64,000 nucleotides of DNA from Mercurialis annua (GCF_937616625.2 NC_065570.1:49529665-49593664), one strand, 5' to 3'; positions 1 through 12,395 are shown, counted from the first letter of the stretch. Made by a program: numbers and translations. Notes: generated from the letters alone by a model not told the origin.

Positions 1-1770
1 TTGGGAGATATGGACGTTTTACTAAAGCATGACAGATTTGGAAAACATATGAACACTGTATCGATGAATACCCGGAAATAAATCAAATCAACATCAAATA
101 CATAAAGGTTCAAGAGATACACATAAATCCCTCATCAAGACATAATCAAGATACTACATTTGCTAATCTCAACATTTGACATTCTGAAATCAAGTCAGAA
201 TCACAACGAGAACATGCTGAAATACAAAAGAACAGCGAATGCATGGCAACTTCCAATTTGCAACAAATAACAACAAACCTTTCACACAGAAATAACAAGA
301 TAAACTTATCAAAAAAGACAAATAATAAAATCATAAAAAAAACTTCTATAACCCATTTACAATTTCATTTTTGTTGTAAAATCTCCAATCTATCTTCAAT
401 TTTGATTCAAGTAAATTGAATTGGATTTGCGCTTTGTCGATAAACGTCAATCCACCAAGAAAAAAATGAAAAAGAATTGACTACTTACCATATTTTACAA
501 AATTAAAATAAAATAAGAGAAGATGCTACCGTTAACGGTAAAACTAAACCATTGACGACAATTAAAAAAAAAGTAAACTAACTCATTCTCAAGTAACTTA
601 GGAGTTTTTTTTGTATGATAGTCGAAATGCTCTCCAATTGTCTCACATCCATGTTTTTCACAAGCGCACCGTGTTATTCATATGTCTTCTTTCAATCAAT
701 ACATTCTTCCAACACCAACTCAGGTGGACGTACGGTTTTGCATGATATATAGTGCAAAGTCACTCAACATGCATTTTATATGAGCTTGTGATTGTTATTT
801 TCTCCACCACGTAAACATGAAATTGTTACTTGCGTAGTCGTGTAAATAATACCTTTCTAATTTCTTTTCATTTAATAAAATAGATCACAAATTTTCTATG
901 ATTAAAGGATAAATAAATCATTCTTATATGCACAATTTTATTTTATTTGAAATATTCAAATATAATTTGATATTGACTACACAAACATATTTTAAATACT
1001 TGTAAGTAAAAGATTAATTTTTTTCTTTAAAATGAGAATTAAAGAATTTCACATCTACTCCGTGATTATTTTAATCCACACTCTCGTTTTAGATGGAACA
1101 CTCTTATCACTTAAGCTAATCATCTCGTTTAAAAAATAAAATAAAGCAATAACATCTTTCGGTTTGCTTTTATTTTTATTACTTAGAAGAAGGGAGATGT
1201 CAATCTAAGGACCCATTTAGCATTTATGAATATTTATATTAATTCATGATTTTTAAACAATGAATGTGGACATAAGATATAAAAATCGAACATTTTACCA
1301 ATACAAATGTTTAATTTGCGCACTAGTTTTATTTTATTTATTCTTACATGTTTCAAACATTAATTTTCACTAAGACTTTCAGAATAATATTTTTGAACTT
1401 GGAGTAAAATATTTCAAATTATTCTTAAAAATAAATAATATGTAGTAAACTTGTTTAATAGACCAAATTTTCAGCATTTATATTATTGACTGATATTTTT
1501 TATTTCTCTTTTTCCATTTTATAAAGGCAATCCTACTTTACATATAATACAAAAAAAGTGATATTAATTTTTAATTTAGAATAAATTACTTTATCCTCAT
1601 AATTTAGGTGATCCAAATTATTGTTTCCCCAATAATTATTAAAAAAATCATTATTTGCCAATTATAATTTATTTTCAGTTATATGAAACATTAAAATCAG
1701 GAGAGTAATAATAATGTTTTAAAGTTAAGGAAAAAGAAGTAGTTCAGATTTAAATTTATGGGAATAATAA
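1..1770. other. Intergenic, nothing recognised
   Basis: AT-rich sequence without a convincing reading frame on either strand. Short open frames lack codon structure or family motifs. No repeat ends or RNA genes were seen. Confidence 0.6.
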
Positions 1771-1772
1771 TA

Positions 1773-2140
1773 CTCCCTCCGTCCCACAAACATAGGCCAT
1801 CTTTTTATTTTAGGCGTCCCAAATTATAGGCTACTTTCTATTTTTGGTTAGTAATTTTAAAACTAAAGATTTTAGTTACCCCTAATAAATATACATTGTT
1901 ATCTTCAATTTAATTAATATCTCCATGTTTCAATATGAAGTAAATGTCAATTTTTAATACCAATACAAAATAAACCAATACAAAAATTAGTCATCAATAT
2001 ATTACTTATTTATTTAAAAAAAATTATTAAAGGCTAAAAATAAAAAAGTATATAAATAAATTAATTTTAACTAATCTAACTATGTTTTTTCTTAATTGCC
2101 GTGTTTCTCCAAATTGTCTATCTTTGTGGGACGGAGGGAG
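1773..2140. mobile_element. Stowaway MITE, copy 1
   Basis: The element starts CTCCCTCCGTCCCACAAA and ends with its reverse complement, and is flanked by TA on both sides (1771-1772 and 2141-2142). This terminal motif and TA duplication are diagnostic of Stowaway (Tc1/mariner-related) MITEs. The interior is AT-rich and non-coding. Two related copies lie at 27914 and 41621. Confidence 0.93.
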
Positions 2141-2142
2141 TA

Positions 2143-2853
2143 ATTGTTTTTATTGATGATCTTCCTGTATATTGTATTTAAAAGTAATTGTACGTGTTTT
2201 TTTTTTGGAAAAGATAATAAAATGAATAGTGTTTAATTAAATAATTAATAAACACAAAAATATATAAGTAATAGTAATTCTTTTTAGCATCAGTCAGACT
2301 CCATTACGCAATACTAAACAAAAGAAAATCCTTAAAGTGAGTGATTCAACAAAAAGAAAAAAAAAATAAAGTACAAGCCAATTATTTCTCTGAACACTAG
2401 ATGGTTGATCTTTTTGAACCTTAGTTTATACTTTTCATAAATTAACTCATTAATATATAATTAATGTTGTACATATGTGGTTATATATGTAGTTGTTAAT
2501 AATTAAACATTTTAAGTTAATGTTTGACAATATCCCACAACTGGTCCATGTTTATTTTAACATCTCAACCAATTTTAAAAACATTGATTACACAATTTCA
2601 CCAACATATGGGTTGCTGAATTTGTTATTTTTAGCTGGCTGTTTTGATATTTTATGTAGGAAGAAAATCAAAGTTAACAAAGTAAGAAATTTTTGAGGTG
2701 AAGCTCATTTTTATTCTTAAACAATTAATTATTTAAAGGCAAAATATTCATATATATCCACAATTATGGCTATATCACAATTTTAAAATTATATAAGTTT
2801 GATTTATCATTTATTCAACATGTGTCAAATATATCCGCATTGTTTTTAAAATA
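2143..2853. other. Intergenic, nothing recognised
   Basis: AT-rich spacer between two MITEs. One 67-codon open frame near 2493 has no recognisable domain and is probably chance. Confidence 0.5.
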
Positions 2854-3149
2854 GGCTTAAATGCACCAAAAATCACCAACTGTCGCGTGTTTTTGGTATT
2901 TGACATGAACTTTTAATTTTAGCATATAAACACACGAACTATCAATTTTTTGAATATATGACCAAGTTTTCATTTTAGGTAAAAAACGGTGCCGTTTTAG
3001 GTCAAAAAAAGTGTCGTTTTATGTCAAACACGGTGCCCATGTTACATATGCAAAAAATTGATAATTCGTGTATTTATATACTAAAATTAAAAATTCGTGT
3101 CAAATATCAAAAACACGCGAAAGTTGGTGACTTTTGGAGCAATTAAGCC
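2854..3149. mobile_element. Mutator-type MITE, GGCTTAA family, copy 1
   Basis: Starts GGCTTAAATGCACC and ends in its imperfect complement TTAAGCC. The inverted arms, including the GCGTGTTTTTGGTATTTGAC motif, are about 110 bp each. The flanks TTTAAAATA (2845-2853) and TTTAGAATA (3150-3158) match at 8 of 9 bases, as expected for an old 9-bp Mutator target duplication. A sister copy with a perfect duplication is at 26314. The centre contains repeated GTGCCGTTTT-like motifs. Confidence 0.85.
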
Positions 3150-3493
3150 TTTAGAATATGATTTAAATCTTCAAATAACAATATAAATCATCATAAAACG
3201 GTGATATTTTGATTTTCCAAAGGAATTGTGGGTATTTGACACATGTCGATTAAATGATGATGAATCAAATTGGCACGATTTTTAAATTACGATATATTTT
3301 GCAAACGAACCATAATTGTGGATCTAGAAGAACATTTTGCCTATTTATTTGCTATCTTTTGAACTATTAATTTAACTTTGAATTAATACGAAGTTAGGAT
3401 TATAAATAAACTATAAGACTTAGGATTACACTCACAAAAGCTTAATTTGAACTCGTTCGAATGAATCAAATACCAGCTTGATTTTTTATTCAT

Positions 3494-3693
3494 CTATCTA
3501 TCTATAACTATCTTATATGTGGGAAGGGGGGGGACAGACAAAATTACAGTAATAGGCTTCATTAAGGATATAATTATCTAGAAAATAGTAATTAAGTATA
3601 AGTTTATTTCTAATAAAAATTAATTCCAATATCAAAATAAAAATTAACCGTACAAATAGAATTAGATTTGAGTTAGGATTGTTTTCTTTCCTA
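3494..3693 (+). mobile_element. Helitron 5' terminal fragment (second subfamily)
   Basis: Begins TCTATCTATAACTATC, followed by a G-tract and GACAGACAAAATTACAG, resembling the 5' region of the unit at 5479. It stops where the next Helitron 5' end begins at 3694. The 3' terminus is not recognisable next to it, so it is a fragment or is interrupted by the inserted units. Confidence 0.5.
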
Positions 3694-4176
3694 TCTATAC
3701 TATATATAAAAGCACGGATGGGGGGGGGGGGACAGGCAAATTTACTGAATAATCCTTTTAAGTTTATTACTAAATAAAGGTTTTATAGTCATTAACTAAT
3801 TAGTTATTTAATTAATTTTTATTATAAAATTCTAATTAAAATAGATAGCTAAATTATCTCCAATTTAGTTTTTTGTATGGAAAAAGTAACTAAATTGTCT
3901 CCAAATTAGTAGGAATATCTAGCTAAATTATCTCCAATTTAGTTTTTTTTATGTAAAAAGTAACTAAATTGTCTCCAAATTAGTAGGAATATCTATCTTT
4001 TAGTTTGATTTAACTACAATATTATTATTTTTAAAGATATTATTAATGGTTATTATAAAACCAAAAGAAGAATAAATTCAGTATAGAAAAAAATATAATA
4101 ACCGAATATATTATATTTACTTTTACAAAATTTTTTAACTAATTTAATATTAATTATAAATAAAAAATTAATATAA
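3694..4176 (+). mobile_element. Helitron unit lacking its 3' end
   Basis: Begins TCTATACTATATATAAAAG after an A, the expected Helitron 5' context (A|TC), followed by a long G-tract. Its body matches the complete unit at 4177 up to TAAAAAATTAATATAA, where the TC of the next unit begins. The terminal hairpin and CTAG are absent. This looks like a head-to-tail partial copy. Confidence 0.75.
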
Positions 4177-4739
4177 TCTATACTATATATAAAAGCACGG
4201 ATGGGGGGGGGGGGGACAGACAAATTTACCGAATAATCCTTTTCAGTTTAGTATTAAATAAAGGTTTTATAGGCATTACCTAATTAGTTATTTAATTAAT
4301 CAATATTGTAATTAAAGTCCTAATTAGAATAGGTAGCTAACTTATCTCCAATTTAGTTTTAATATGTAAAAAATAACTAAATTGTCTCCAAATTAGTAGG
4401 AATACCTATCTTTTAGTTTGATTGAATTACAAAATTAAAATATTGTATTTGGTCAGTATATTATTATTTAAATTTCTATCTTATTATTATTTTTAAAGAT
4501 ATTATTAATAAAATTAAATTAATTATGGTTATTATGGTTATTATAAAACCAAAAGAAGAATAAATTCAGTATGGAACAAATTTGATAACCGAATATATTA
4601 TATTTACTTTTACAAAAATTCTTAACTAATTTAATATTAATTATAAATAAAAAATTAATATAATTATAATAAATTTACTATTATGTTCATTGACGAGTTA
4701 CGTTACGAGCCACGTGCATAGCACGTAATGCGAAACTAG
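4177..4739 (+). mobile_element. Complete non-autonomous Helitron
   Basis: Starts TCTATACTATATATAAAAGC after A (4176) and ends CTAG followed by T (4740). About 10 bases before the end is a hairpin, CACGTGCATAGCACGT. A|TC...CTRR|T with a subterminal hairpin defines Helitrons. No Rep/helicase coding is present, so it is non-autonomous. Confidence 0.9.
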
Positions 4740-5083
4740 TTTCCTATAAAAACATAGAACAAATAAAAATGTAAGAGTTTGATTTCATATAATTTGGTTA
4801 GGCGTGTATATCTTCAAAGTTGATTAAAATATATAATGCAATACAAGTTGTAATTAAGTCCATCTCTAATGATGTAGTCCGGCTCATTTTATTTGACATA
4901 GTTCAGATGTGTGCATAGCAATCTTATAAACATATTAGAGAGGGGCTTTAAAATTTAATATTTAATAAATATTTTCTGTACAAAAAGAATGTTTCTGTAT
5001 TCTGTATTAGAGAGTCTATAATTAAAAATTTAAAAATTATATCTTTAAAAATAATAAAGTTATCTATAAAAAATTTAAGAATG

Positions 5084-5120
<37 letters not shown>
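4740..5120. other. Intergenic between Helitron units
   Basis: AT-rich sequence ending in a TA microsatellite. No gene is seen. It may be the interior of an interrupted Helitron whose 3' part lies at 5121-5478. Confidence 0.4.
5085..5119. repeat. (TA)n microsatellite
   Basis: Uninterrupted alternating TA tract of about 35 bases. Confidence 0.95.
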
Positions 5121-5121
<1 letters not shown>

Positions 5122-5269
5122 ACGATAATTTATTGAAAACTAAATATTATATTTAATATATAACGGGTCATTTAAACATCATTCACATGCTATTAGTAAA
5201 AATTAAAAAATTATATTAATAATTAAAATTTAATATATATTTTATATTATATAAAATTTACCATCTTAA

Positions 5270-5325
<56 letters not shown>

Positions 5326-5478
5326 CAATAAATTAAATACTAAATATTATACTTAACACATATAACGGGTCATATGAAATCACTCACATGCTACGGTCTT
5401 AATTAATTTAATAGATATTTAATAAATAATAACGGGTCATGTAAATATTGCTCACGTGCGTAGCACGTGGCTAAACGC
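5121..5478 (+). mobile_element. Helitron 3' terminal fragment with iterated subterminal motif
   Basis: Carries AACGGGTCAT-type subterminal motifs at about 5163, 5364 and 5431, then the hairpin CACGTGCGTAGCACGTG at 5453-5469. The expected CTAG is missing: after AAACGC the sequence passes directly into the 5' G-rich part of the next unit. The left limit is uncertain. Confidence 0.6.
5275..5322. repeat. (TA)n microsatellite
   Basis: Long alternating AT tract inside the Helitron 3' fragment. Confidence 0.95.
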
Positions 5479-6173
5479 AATAAGTGGGAAGAGGGGGCAG
5501 GCAAAATTATGATAGTAGGTTTCATTAACAGTATAATTGATACTAAAAATAAAAATAATAAAAATAAAATTTAAATAAAAATATAATGAATTAGATAAGA
5601 GTTCGACTCCAACTCATATTAAAAAATATCAAAATAATTTTGTGGATAGTTAAATTTCAATAAAATAATATAAAATTTTACAATTCCCGATCATTGTAGT
5701 TGGATTTGTTTATTAAATAATATTAATTATTCAATAGGAATTTAGGTGCTTTAAAAAGATTGGTGGAGGCAATAAAAACCGTATTTATCTATACGTCAAG
5801 AATATTGAAGGCTTGAACAAATTTGGTAATTATAATATTTTATATTTATTATTAAACAGAAACAACGTGGTCACAAACATAGATATACTGCTATCAAATT
5901 GAATGGCAAACAGCCCCTAATTTTAACAACCAAAAATCGATGTTGTTTAAGACTCTTTTATTAGTTTAAATTAGTAATTTATAAAAAATATATTATCATA
6001 TTAATTAATTTATATACACATGTGGTTAACTTAGTATATATAAATTACGGGTCATATAAATATCACTTGCGTGTTACAATTTTAATTAAATATATATTTA
6101 TTTTATTTATTATTAAATATTTAACGGGTCATATAAATGTCGCTCACGTGCGTAGCACGTGGTGAAACGCTAG
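5479..6173 (+). mobile_element. Helitron, second subfamily, complete 3' end
   Basis: The 5' region (GTGGGAAGAGGGGGCAGGCA) resembles that at 3494 but lacks the TC start. The 3' end has two AACGGGTCAT-like motifs, the hairpin CACGTGCGTAGCACGTG and the terminal CTAG (6170-6173) followed by T. It joins both neighbours without spacer. Confidence 0.7.
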
Positions 6174-6734
6174 TACTATATATAAAAGCACGGATGGGGG
6201 GGGGGGGCAGGCAAATTTACTGAATAATCCTTTTCAGTTTATTACTAAATAAAAGTTTTATAGTCATTAACTAATTAGTTATTTGATTAATCAATATTGT
6301 AATTAAAGTTCTAATTAAAACAAGTAGCTAAATTATCTCTAATTTAGTTTTTAGTATGTAAAAAATAACTAAATTGTCTCCAAATTAGTAGGAATACCTA
6401 TCTTTTAGTTTGATTTAACTACAAAATTAAAATACTATATTTAGTCAATATATTATTATTTAAATTTCTATCTTACTTTTTTTAAAGATATTATTAATAA
6501 AATTAAATTAATTATTTAATTATGGTTATTATAAAACCAAAAGAAGAATAAATTCATTATGGAAAAAAATTTAATAACCGAATATATTATATTTATATTT
6601 ACTTTTACAAAAATTCTTAACTAATTTAAAATTAATTATAAATAAAAAATTGATATAATTATAATAAATTTACTAATATGTACATTGACGAGTTACGTTA
6701 CGAGCCACGTGCATAGCACGTAAAGCGAAACTAG
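6174..6734 (+). mobile_element. Helitron fused to preceding unit
   Basis: Starts TACTATATATAAAAGCACGG directly after the CTAG of the previous unit, so the first bases of the usual TCTATACT start are missing or merged. The body and length match the unit at 4177. It ends with the hairpin CACGTGCATAGCACGT and CTAG (6731-6734) followed by T. Confidence 0.85.
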
Positions 6735-6897
6735 TTTATTTAAATGAGACAAACTTAGGTTAAACGATGATCGTCTCCTTTAGATTTGTGAATATTCCAG
6801 TTACGAGCTCGCAAGCTGGCCTATACAAAATTAATATATCATAATCTAAAATAAAATAAAATATTACTACTAACCATTTTTATTTTTTTAGGGTTAA

Positions 6898-8724
6898 TCT
6901 ATACTATATATAAAAACACGGATTGTGGGGGGGGGGGGGGGGACAATCAAATTTATGTTAATATCCTTAATATTATTTAAATTATTAGTACTCAAATGGT
7001 AATTTTTTTATCTAAATATTAGCTAATTAAACTCCTTTTAATCTAATTAAAACAATCACCTATTTTGTAGAAATTTATACCATATCTACCACTACAAGTT
7101 ATTGAATTTTAAAATTAACCTATTTTGTAGAAATTTATACCATATCTACCACTACAAGTTATTGAATTTTAAAATTTTCCTATTTTGATATTATTTTTTT
7201 CGCAACTTAAGAATTTGTAAAGTAAAAGAGATTGACATTGTATCAGATCTTCACTAATGTTGTCTCGTTAATTTAAAATATCTATCTATGTTTGAAATAA
7301 TACAATGAAACAAATATTAAGAAGATTAATGTATGGAGAAGATCCATTAATGTAATACTATAGCCGTAAATTAAAAAGATGGTTGTTTTATTCAAGTTAA
7401 AGTCATTGATTCCTAATTCCAATCAAACTTCGATTGTATTAGTTTTAATAATTAAATAATATTTTATTTATAGTTATTTAGTTATTTATTTACACTATCT
7501 ATCTATAATTATACTATAACTATGAAGAGGGGGATAGAGAAAATTATAACATTAGCCTTTAATAATTAAAATATTTATAAAATTAAGTACAAATATAAAA
7601 AAGGAGAGGTTAATTGTGAGTTTACTTCTTTCACTAATTAAAAAGTTTAATTTTACTAATCAGACTTTATGTCATAGTGAAACCCTTAATAATTGAAAGG
7701 TCATCCCGAGTAATAAATTTCATAATACAACAAAAGAGACTTAGATTAGCTATATGTTTGCTTTTGCATACAAAAAGAGTAATTAACTAAGAGTTAATAT
7801 TCTATAAAGTAAGATGTAAAAATTTATTAATTAATAATGATCAAGCCATAATAGACTGTAAATCCATTAAAAAATAATGTAATTTGATAATATTAAATAA
7901 TTATAGCATAATAAAATTGATAAACTATTCTAAATAGTAGTAGAGTTCATATAAAAATTTATTATCACATTCAAATCCATCTACTACTAATAGTTTTTTT
8001 ATAAAATCGCCATAGCATCTCATTTAAGTTACTGACTTTTTTTGGTATTCTATTTTCTCAAAGAAACATATACTTTATTTTTTATGCTAATTTGTTTTGC
8101 TCAATTTGATTATATATCGTTTCCATGAAAAAGATATTTGAGCGAGAGTTGGTGACTACACCGTTGATCTTGCTCTAAATAAAGAAATTGTTGCCCTTAC
8201 TATATAGAAAAAAGGTATGTATTTGTGTCTTTTTAATTTTTAAATTGAGATCAATCTATCAAATTGAAATTTAGAATTGGTGTTTTTATCATGTATCATA
8301 CAAGATAGGAAGTTTTCCATTAACTTGGAACAAATTTATAAAAAAAAAAAAACAACCTGTAATTTTGAGATATTGAATACTAATTAAACTAATTTTTTAA
8401 AACCTTTATTTTATTATATGTTATTGTTTACTGCACAAATAATTAAAAACCAATTATTTGATTTGTAAAGAATTTATTTTTCTATATAAGTCGATTTTAT
8501 GATTGTTAAGATATATTAAACAAATTATAGTAAAATATAAATAAATGTTATTAACATCGAATAATTTTAAAAAATAACGACTAAAATGTTAAATTGATTT
8601 GTAATAAAAATCCTGACTAATAATCATAAATAAAATATATTTATATGATTATGATAAATTTTATTATACATATATTAACGAGTCACATTACGAGCCACGT
8701 GCATAGCACGTAATGCGAAACTAG
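6898..8724 (+). mobile_element. Longer Helitron with internal second 5' end
   Basis: Starts TCTATACTATATATAAAAAC after A (6897), with a G-tract of about 17 bases. It ends with the hairpin CACGTGCATAGCACGT and CTAG (8721-8724) followed by T. Inside, at 7498, lies a second A|TC start of the other subfamily (TCTATCTATAATTATAC, then AGAGGGGGATAG). The 1.8-kb unit may therefore be composite. No helicase coding is seen. Confidence 0.75.
7059..7178. repeat. Tandem duplication, 2 x 60 bp
   Basis: Two near-identical 60-bp units containing CCTATTTTGTAGAAATTTAT stand side by side within the Helitron. The period is exactly 60. Confidence 0.95.
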
Positions 8725-9517
8725 TTTCAATAAAATAGCAAATGTTTACGGATTTAGTCAGTTATACTCAAACCTTTTAAAATCAGCTAGTTTTGCCCAT
8801 ATTGAGATATTTGAAATCTTTTTTAACCATTCGTGAATCGAACCGAATAATTTAGTGTATTTTGGAATAAACTTCATCACGGAATTTTAGGTCTCATTCA
8901 CTAATGGCTAGAAAAAAAATTCAAATATTTTAAAATAAGCTAAATTATCCGATTTTGAAAAATTTAGCTAACAGACAATACCCGTAAATGATTGGTATTT
9001 TATTGGAATTAACATTTTTTTATAGACTCAACTTGTTAAGTACTTAAATGAATATAATACAAATCAAGATAAATCTCGGTTTCTCGGTTTATTTGAACAA
9101 ACAAACAAAGTATGATTCAAGTCTGAGCTCAATATGACTAGATTTTTGTAGAGCCGATCTTGAGCATTTTTAAATTCAGCTCGACTCACTCAATTATACT
9201 CATATTAGTAAGTTTCATATTTTCGTAACATAGCATCATATTGAATTTTAGAAAATTAATTGTCATAATATTTTTTAAAATTTTTGAGTCTTCAAAAATG
9301 ATCTAGAAAAATATGAGAATTCAATAAATATTCATATGAACAATACTTTTTAAAAGATAAACAATTAATTCAACCAAATTCTAAAATGGATCCAAACAGC
9401 AAGTCCAAAAAAGAAATCGGTAATGTGTATAGATAGTTTCCACGACACAATTATTTTACGAAAATAGATAAAATAAAGTTATATATCTACAATTATAGTC
9501 GTTTATTATTAACTGGA
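8725..9517. other. Intergenic, nothing recognised
   Basis: AT-rich spacer between the Helitron chain and the MULE. No open frame with family features, and no clear repeat ends. Confidence 0.5.
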
Positions 9518-9662
9518 TTGCTATTCGCCGCCTTTTTTTACTTAACACCGCCCTACAAATTACCCTTTTACTCATTTTAATTTTTGAATAGAAAACCAAA
9601 TCATAAAAAAAACCTAAATCCTCTCAACTCATTCAATCATATTCAATCCCATATTCAACAGC

Positions 9663-12395
9663 AATGTCAGATTCCGAACGAGATAAAGATCGACAACTCC
9701 CAGTAAGTTTTTTTTAAAAAAATTCGAAATAATTTTTTTTTTTCGGTTTTTGGGGGGGACGTTCCCATTTCACGTCCCCTTTTCCGGCTGCGACCGAAAC
9801 GTCGCAGCCGGAAATTATTTTATTTTTTAAAAAAAAATTAAAAAATAAATATTTATTTTAAATCATTTAAGTGATTTTAGGAATTAATTAGATTTAATAT
9901 ATATTATATATTATTTCTGTAACTTATATTTAAATTTTTATAATCGCAGGGCGGAAAGCATAGAGGGAAGTCCTTTTTGGCTCCAGAATTAGGGGGTCGG
10001 GAGCCCGTCACGTTATTACGCGTAAAATTTCTGCCTCAGCTCGACGAAAGAACCAACCGACGCAACCGACACATACTTCTCCCGATAACAGACGCATGTC
10101 TGTTGATGATCTTATAACAGATGATATTAGAGATACTGATAATTTTGATAGCTCAGAGGATGAGTCATGTGAAAAAATTTATATTTCTCGACGGAAGAAG
10201 GGTCCAGGTGGTCGGTTCGTTGGCGACTCGTCATCAGGTAAATATAATTAAACGATTTTAATTAATTTAATAATATTGTTAAAAAATTCAAATATAAGTT
10301 AATTATATTTAATGTTACTTACAGGGTCAAACAGACGACCCGAAGAGGTTGACGTGTGAACCGTTACTGGTCCAGTACCTGGTGGACCCGAGGATGACAC
10401 TGTTATTCCTAGTTTTCTCGGACATGTCGCTTCTCGGCTATGGGATGGGGCGGACAGAGGCGTGCTAAAGTGTCAGACTAGACATGGAGCTCTTCGGAAG
10501 CTGAGACAGTGGTATGAGACGGCCTCAAAGGAGGTCAAGGTGCTGATAGACGGGACTGAGTTATCACATCTCCCGTATATCATGTTTGATCATCTGGATA
10601 TCCCGCTCCTTTCTGCATTTGTGGAGCGATGGCAGCCAGATACAAACTCTTTTCACATGCCATTCGGGGAGATGACCATCACATTACACGACGTGTGGCA
10701 TATTCTTCACATTCCAATTGGTGGAGCTATGATTTCAGGTGCAGTATTTTGTTATATTTTTCATATTATAATTTTACGTTAAGATTAAATTTTATTATTA
10801 AAATATTTAATTTGAGATTTTTTATTTTATTAGGTTTAATAATTGTTTAATCAGGTCACATTATTATTTTAGGTAAATTTAATGTTATTTAGGATAATTT
10901 AATTGTTTTAGGTTATTTTGTTATTTAATAAAATATTTAGGCCAATTAGTTGTTTAATGTGGATTGTGTTTTGGTTTGTGAATTGTAACTTCCTCGCAGG
11001 ATTTCCATGAAAAATGGGTGATGCTCATTTTTAAGGGAAGTGCTGCCCAATTTTTTTTAGAAATTTAATGTACCTATTGCGTGATATTAATTTAAATTGC
11101 AAAATTATGGTTTCAGGTCAGCCGAATAAGGCTCAGCTGCAAGCTTACTGCATACAGATTTTAGGTATTCTCCCAGAGGATCTGGTGAGTAAGACGACCA
11201 AGCATTTTTCCCAGGGAGGTGTGTTGATTGAGTCGATCATCGGCTTATGTATGCATGGCCGTACTGCAGAGGTGGAGGCGATAGCCTGGATCTGGTTGAC
11301 GTTAGGTTGCACTTTATTCATTGACAAGAGTGGCCATCGGATTAGACCTGCAACCATATGGGAGGTGCGGGATGGAGTCACAGATGCGAGTACATTTTCC
11401 TGGGGCTCAGCTACACTTGCTTATCTATATCGGCAGCTTGGAATCTCATCGAGAGGAGATTTCTCGGGTTTGACTGGGTATCTGACACTGCAATAGACAT
11501 GGATTTATGAGTACTGTCCATGTTTTCGACCTCAGCGAGAGCGGCTGCTGATCGAGTCTCATCAACCTCGAGCTTCCAGTTGGAGTGCTACTGCGTCAGA
11601 GTGTTCAGGCATCCGACTTCGGGCCTTGCGAGCTCGTTTGGACCAGCTGACTGCTGAGGAGGTACGTAAATTTGTTAATTTATTAGTTAAATTTGATTTT
11701 ATTACGATCACTAGATTTTAATTTTGGTATTTTGATTTTTAACAGATCATGTGGCTCTCTTTTGGCGGCGAGCCTGTTGCCAGCGTTGAGCATACTGCAT
11801 ATTATGGCTGGATAGCGTACCGGGACATTGTCGAGCCATACATGCCTTCTAGGGTGCTGCGACAGCTGGGTTATGTGCAGACTGTACCTGTGCCAATTTT
11901 TCGGCCAATAGGGGTTGTTAGGTCCGGGAAGTCAATCAAATACTCTGTGGACATGAGTGTGACGATTGCGATTGACATGTGGACTGCTTTTCCGACCATG
12001 TACAAGTTGTCGTTCATGGGATTTGAGGAAGCCCATATTATTGCTGGAGGATGTCATCCAGCGTACTTGGACTGGTACGAGCGGCATTCGCATCCACGTG
12101 TCCTTCCTGGCGTAGATCTTCCACGATCACATCCTCCTCGCTCCAACAACGATTATGTAAGTTTTTATTTTCTAATTTAGTGAATATTATATATATTTAA
12201 CATATTAAAATAACTTGTCTATTTATGGTATTACAGTGGATGATGTTGCTGACTACCGAGTTCGAGCATTTTATCGGAGCTGTCAGCTCGATTATCGCCC
12301 AGCATAGACAGCACTGCGACTTTGAGGGCATTCCAGAGTTGGAGCAGGAAATGGAGGAGGCTAGCACTACTTTGGAGAGAGTCATGGCCGCTTGA
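9663..12395 (+). pseudogene. Plant mobile domain (MAIN/MAIL-like) gene, decayed
   Basis: Multi-exon relic of a transposon-borne plant mobile domain gene. Likely exons are 9663-9701 (MSDSERDKDRQLP), about 9950-10240, about 10325-10738, about 11116-11660, 11746-12156 and 12237-12395; splice edges are by eye. The domain core is clear: FVERWQPDTNSFHMPFGEMT followed by ITLHDVWHILHIPIGG matches the family pattern of a WxPxTxxFHxPxGExxxTLxDV segment. Later exons carry RDIVEPYMPSRVLRQLGYVQ, another conserved block. Damage: a frame change in exon 2, an in-frame TGA near 10357 and a TAG near 11496 shortly before the conserved WIYEYCPCFRPQRERL block. Family members MAIN and MAIL1 act in silencing and meristem maintenance; mobile copies have unknown function. 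It starts inside the left inverted repeat, so its promoter probably lies there. Confidence 0.82.
9781..9814. repeat. GC-rich perfect hairpin in left arm of MULE
   Basis: TTTCCGGCTGCGAC and its exact complement GTCGCAGCCGGAAA are separated by CGAAAC, giving a 14-bp stem. It lies in the first intron of the plant mobile domain gene. A related hairpin sits at the mirrored position near the right end. Confidence 0.9.

Noticed and set aside
3494..6734. CRISPR-like array suggested by repeated hairpins
   Set aside because: The repeats are Helitron ends with variable, repeat-derived spacing; the DNA is plant nuclear.
11145..11381. Open frame antisense to a plant mobile domain exon
   Set aside because: Shadow of the plus-strand exon, which carries the family motifs.
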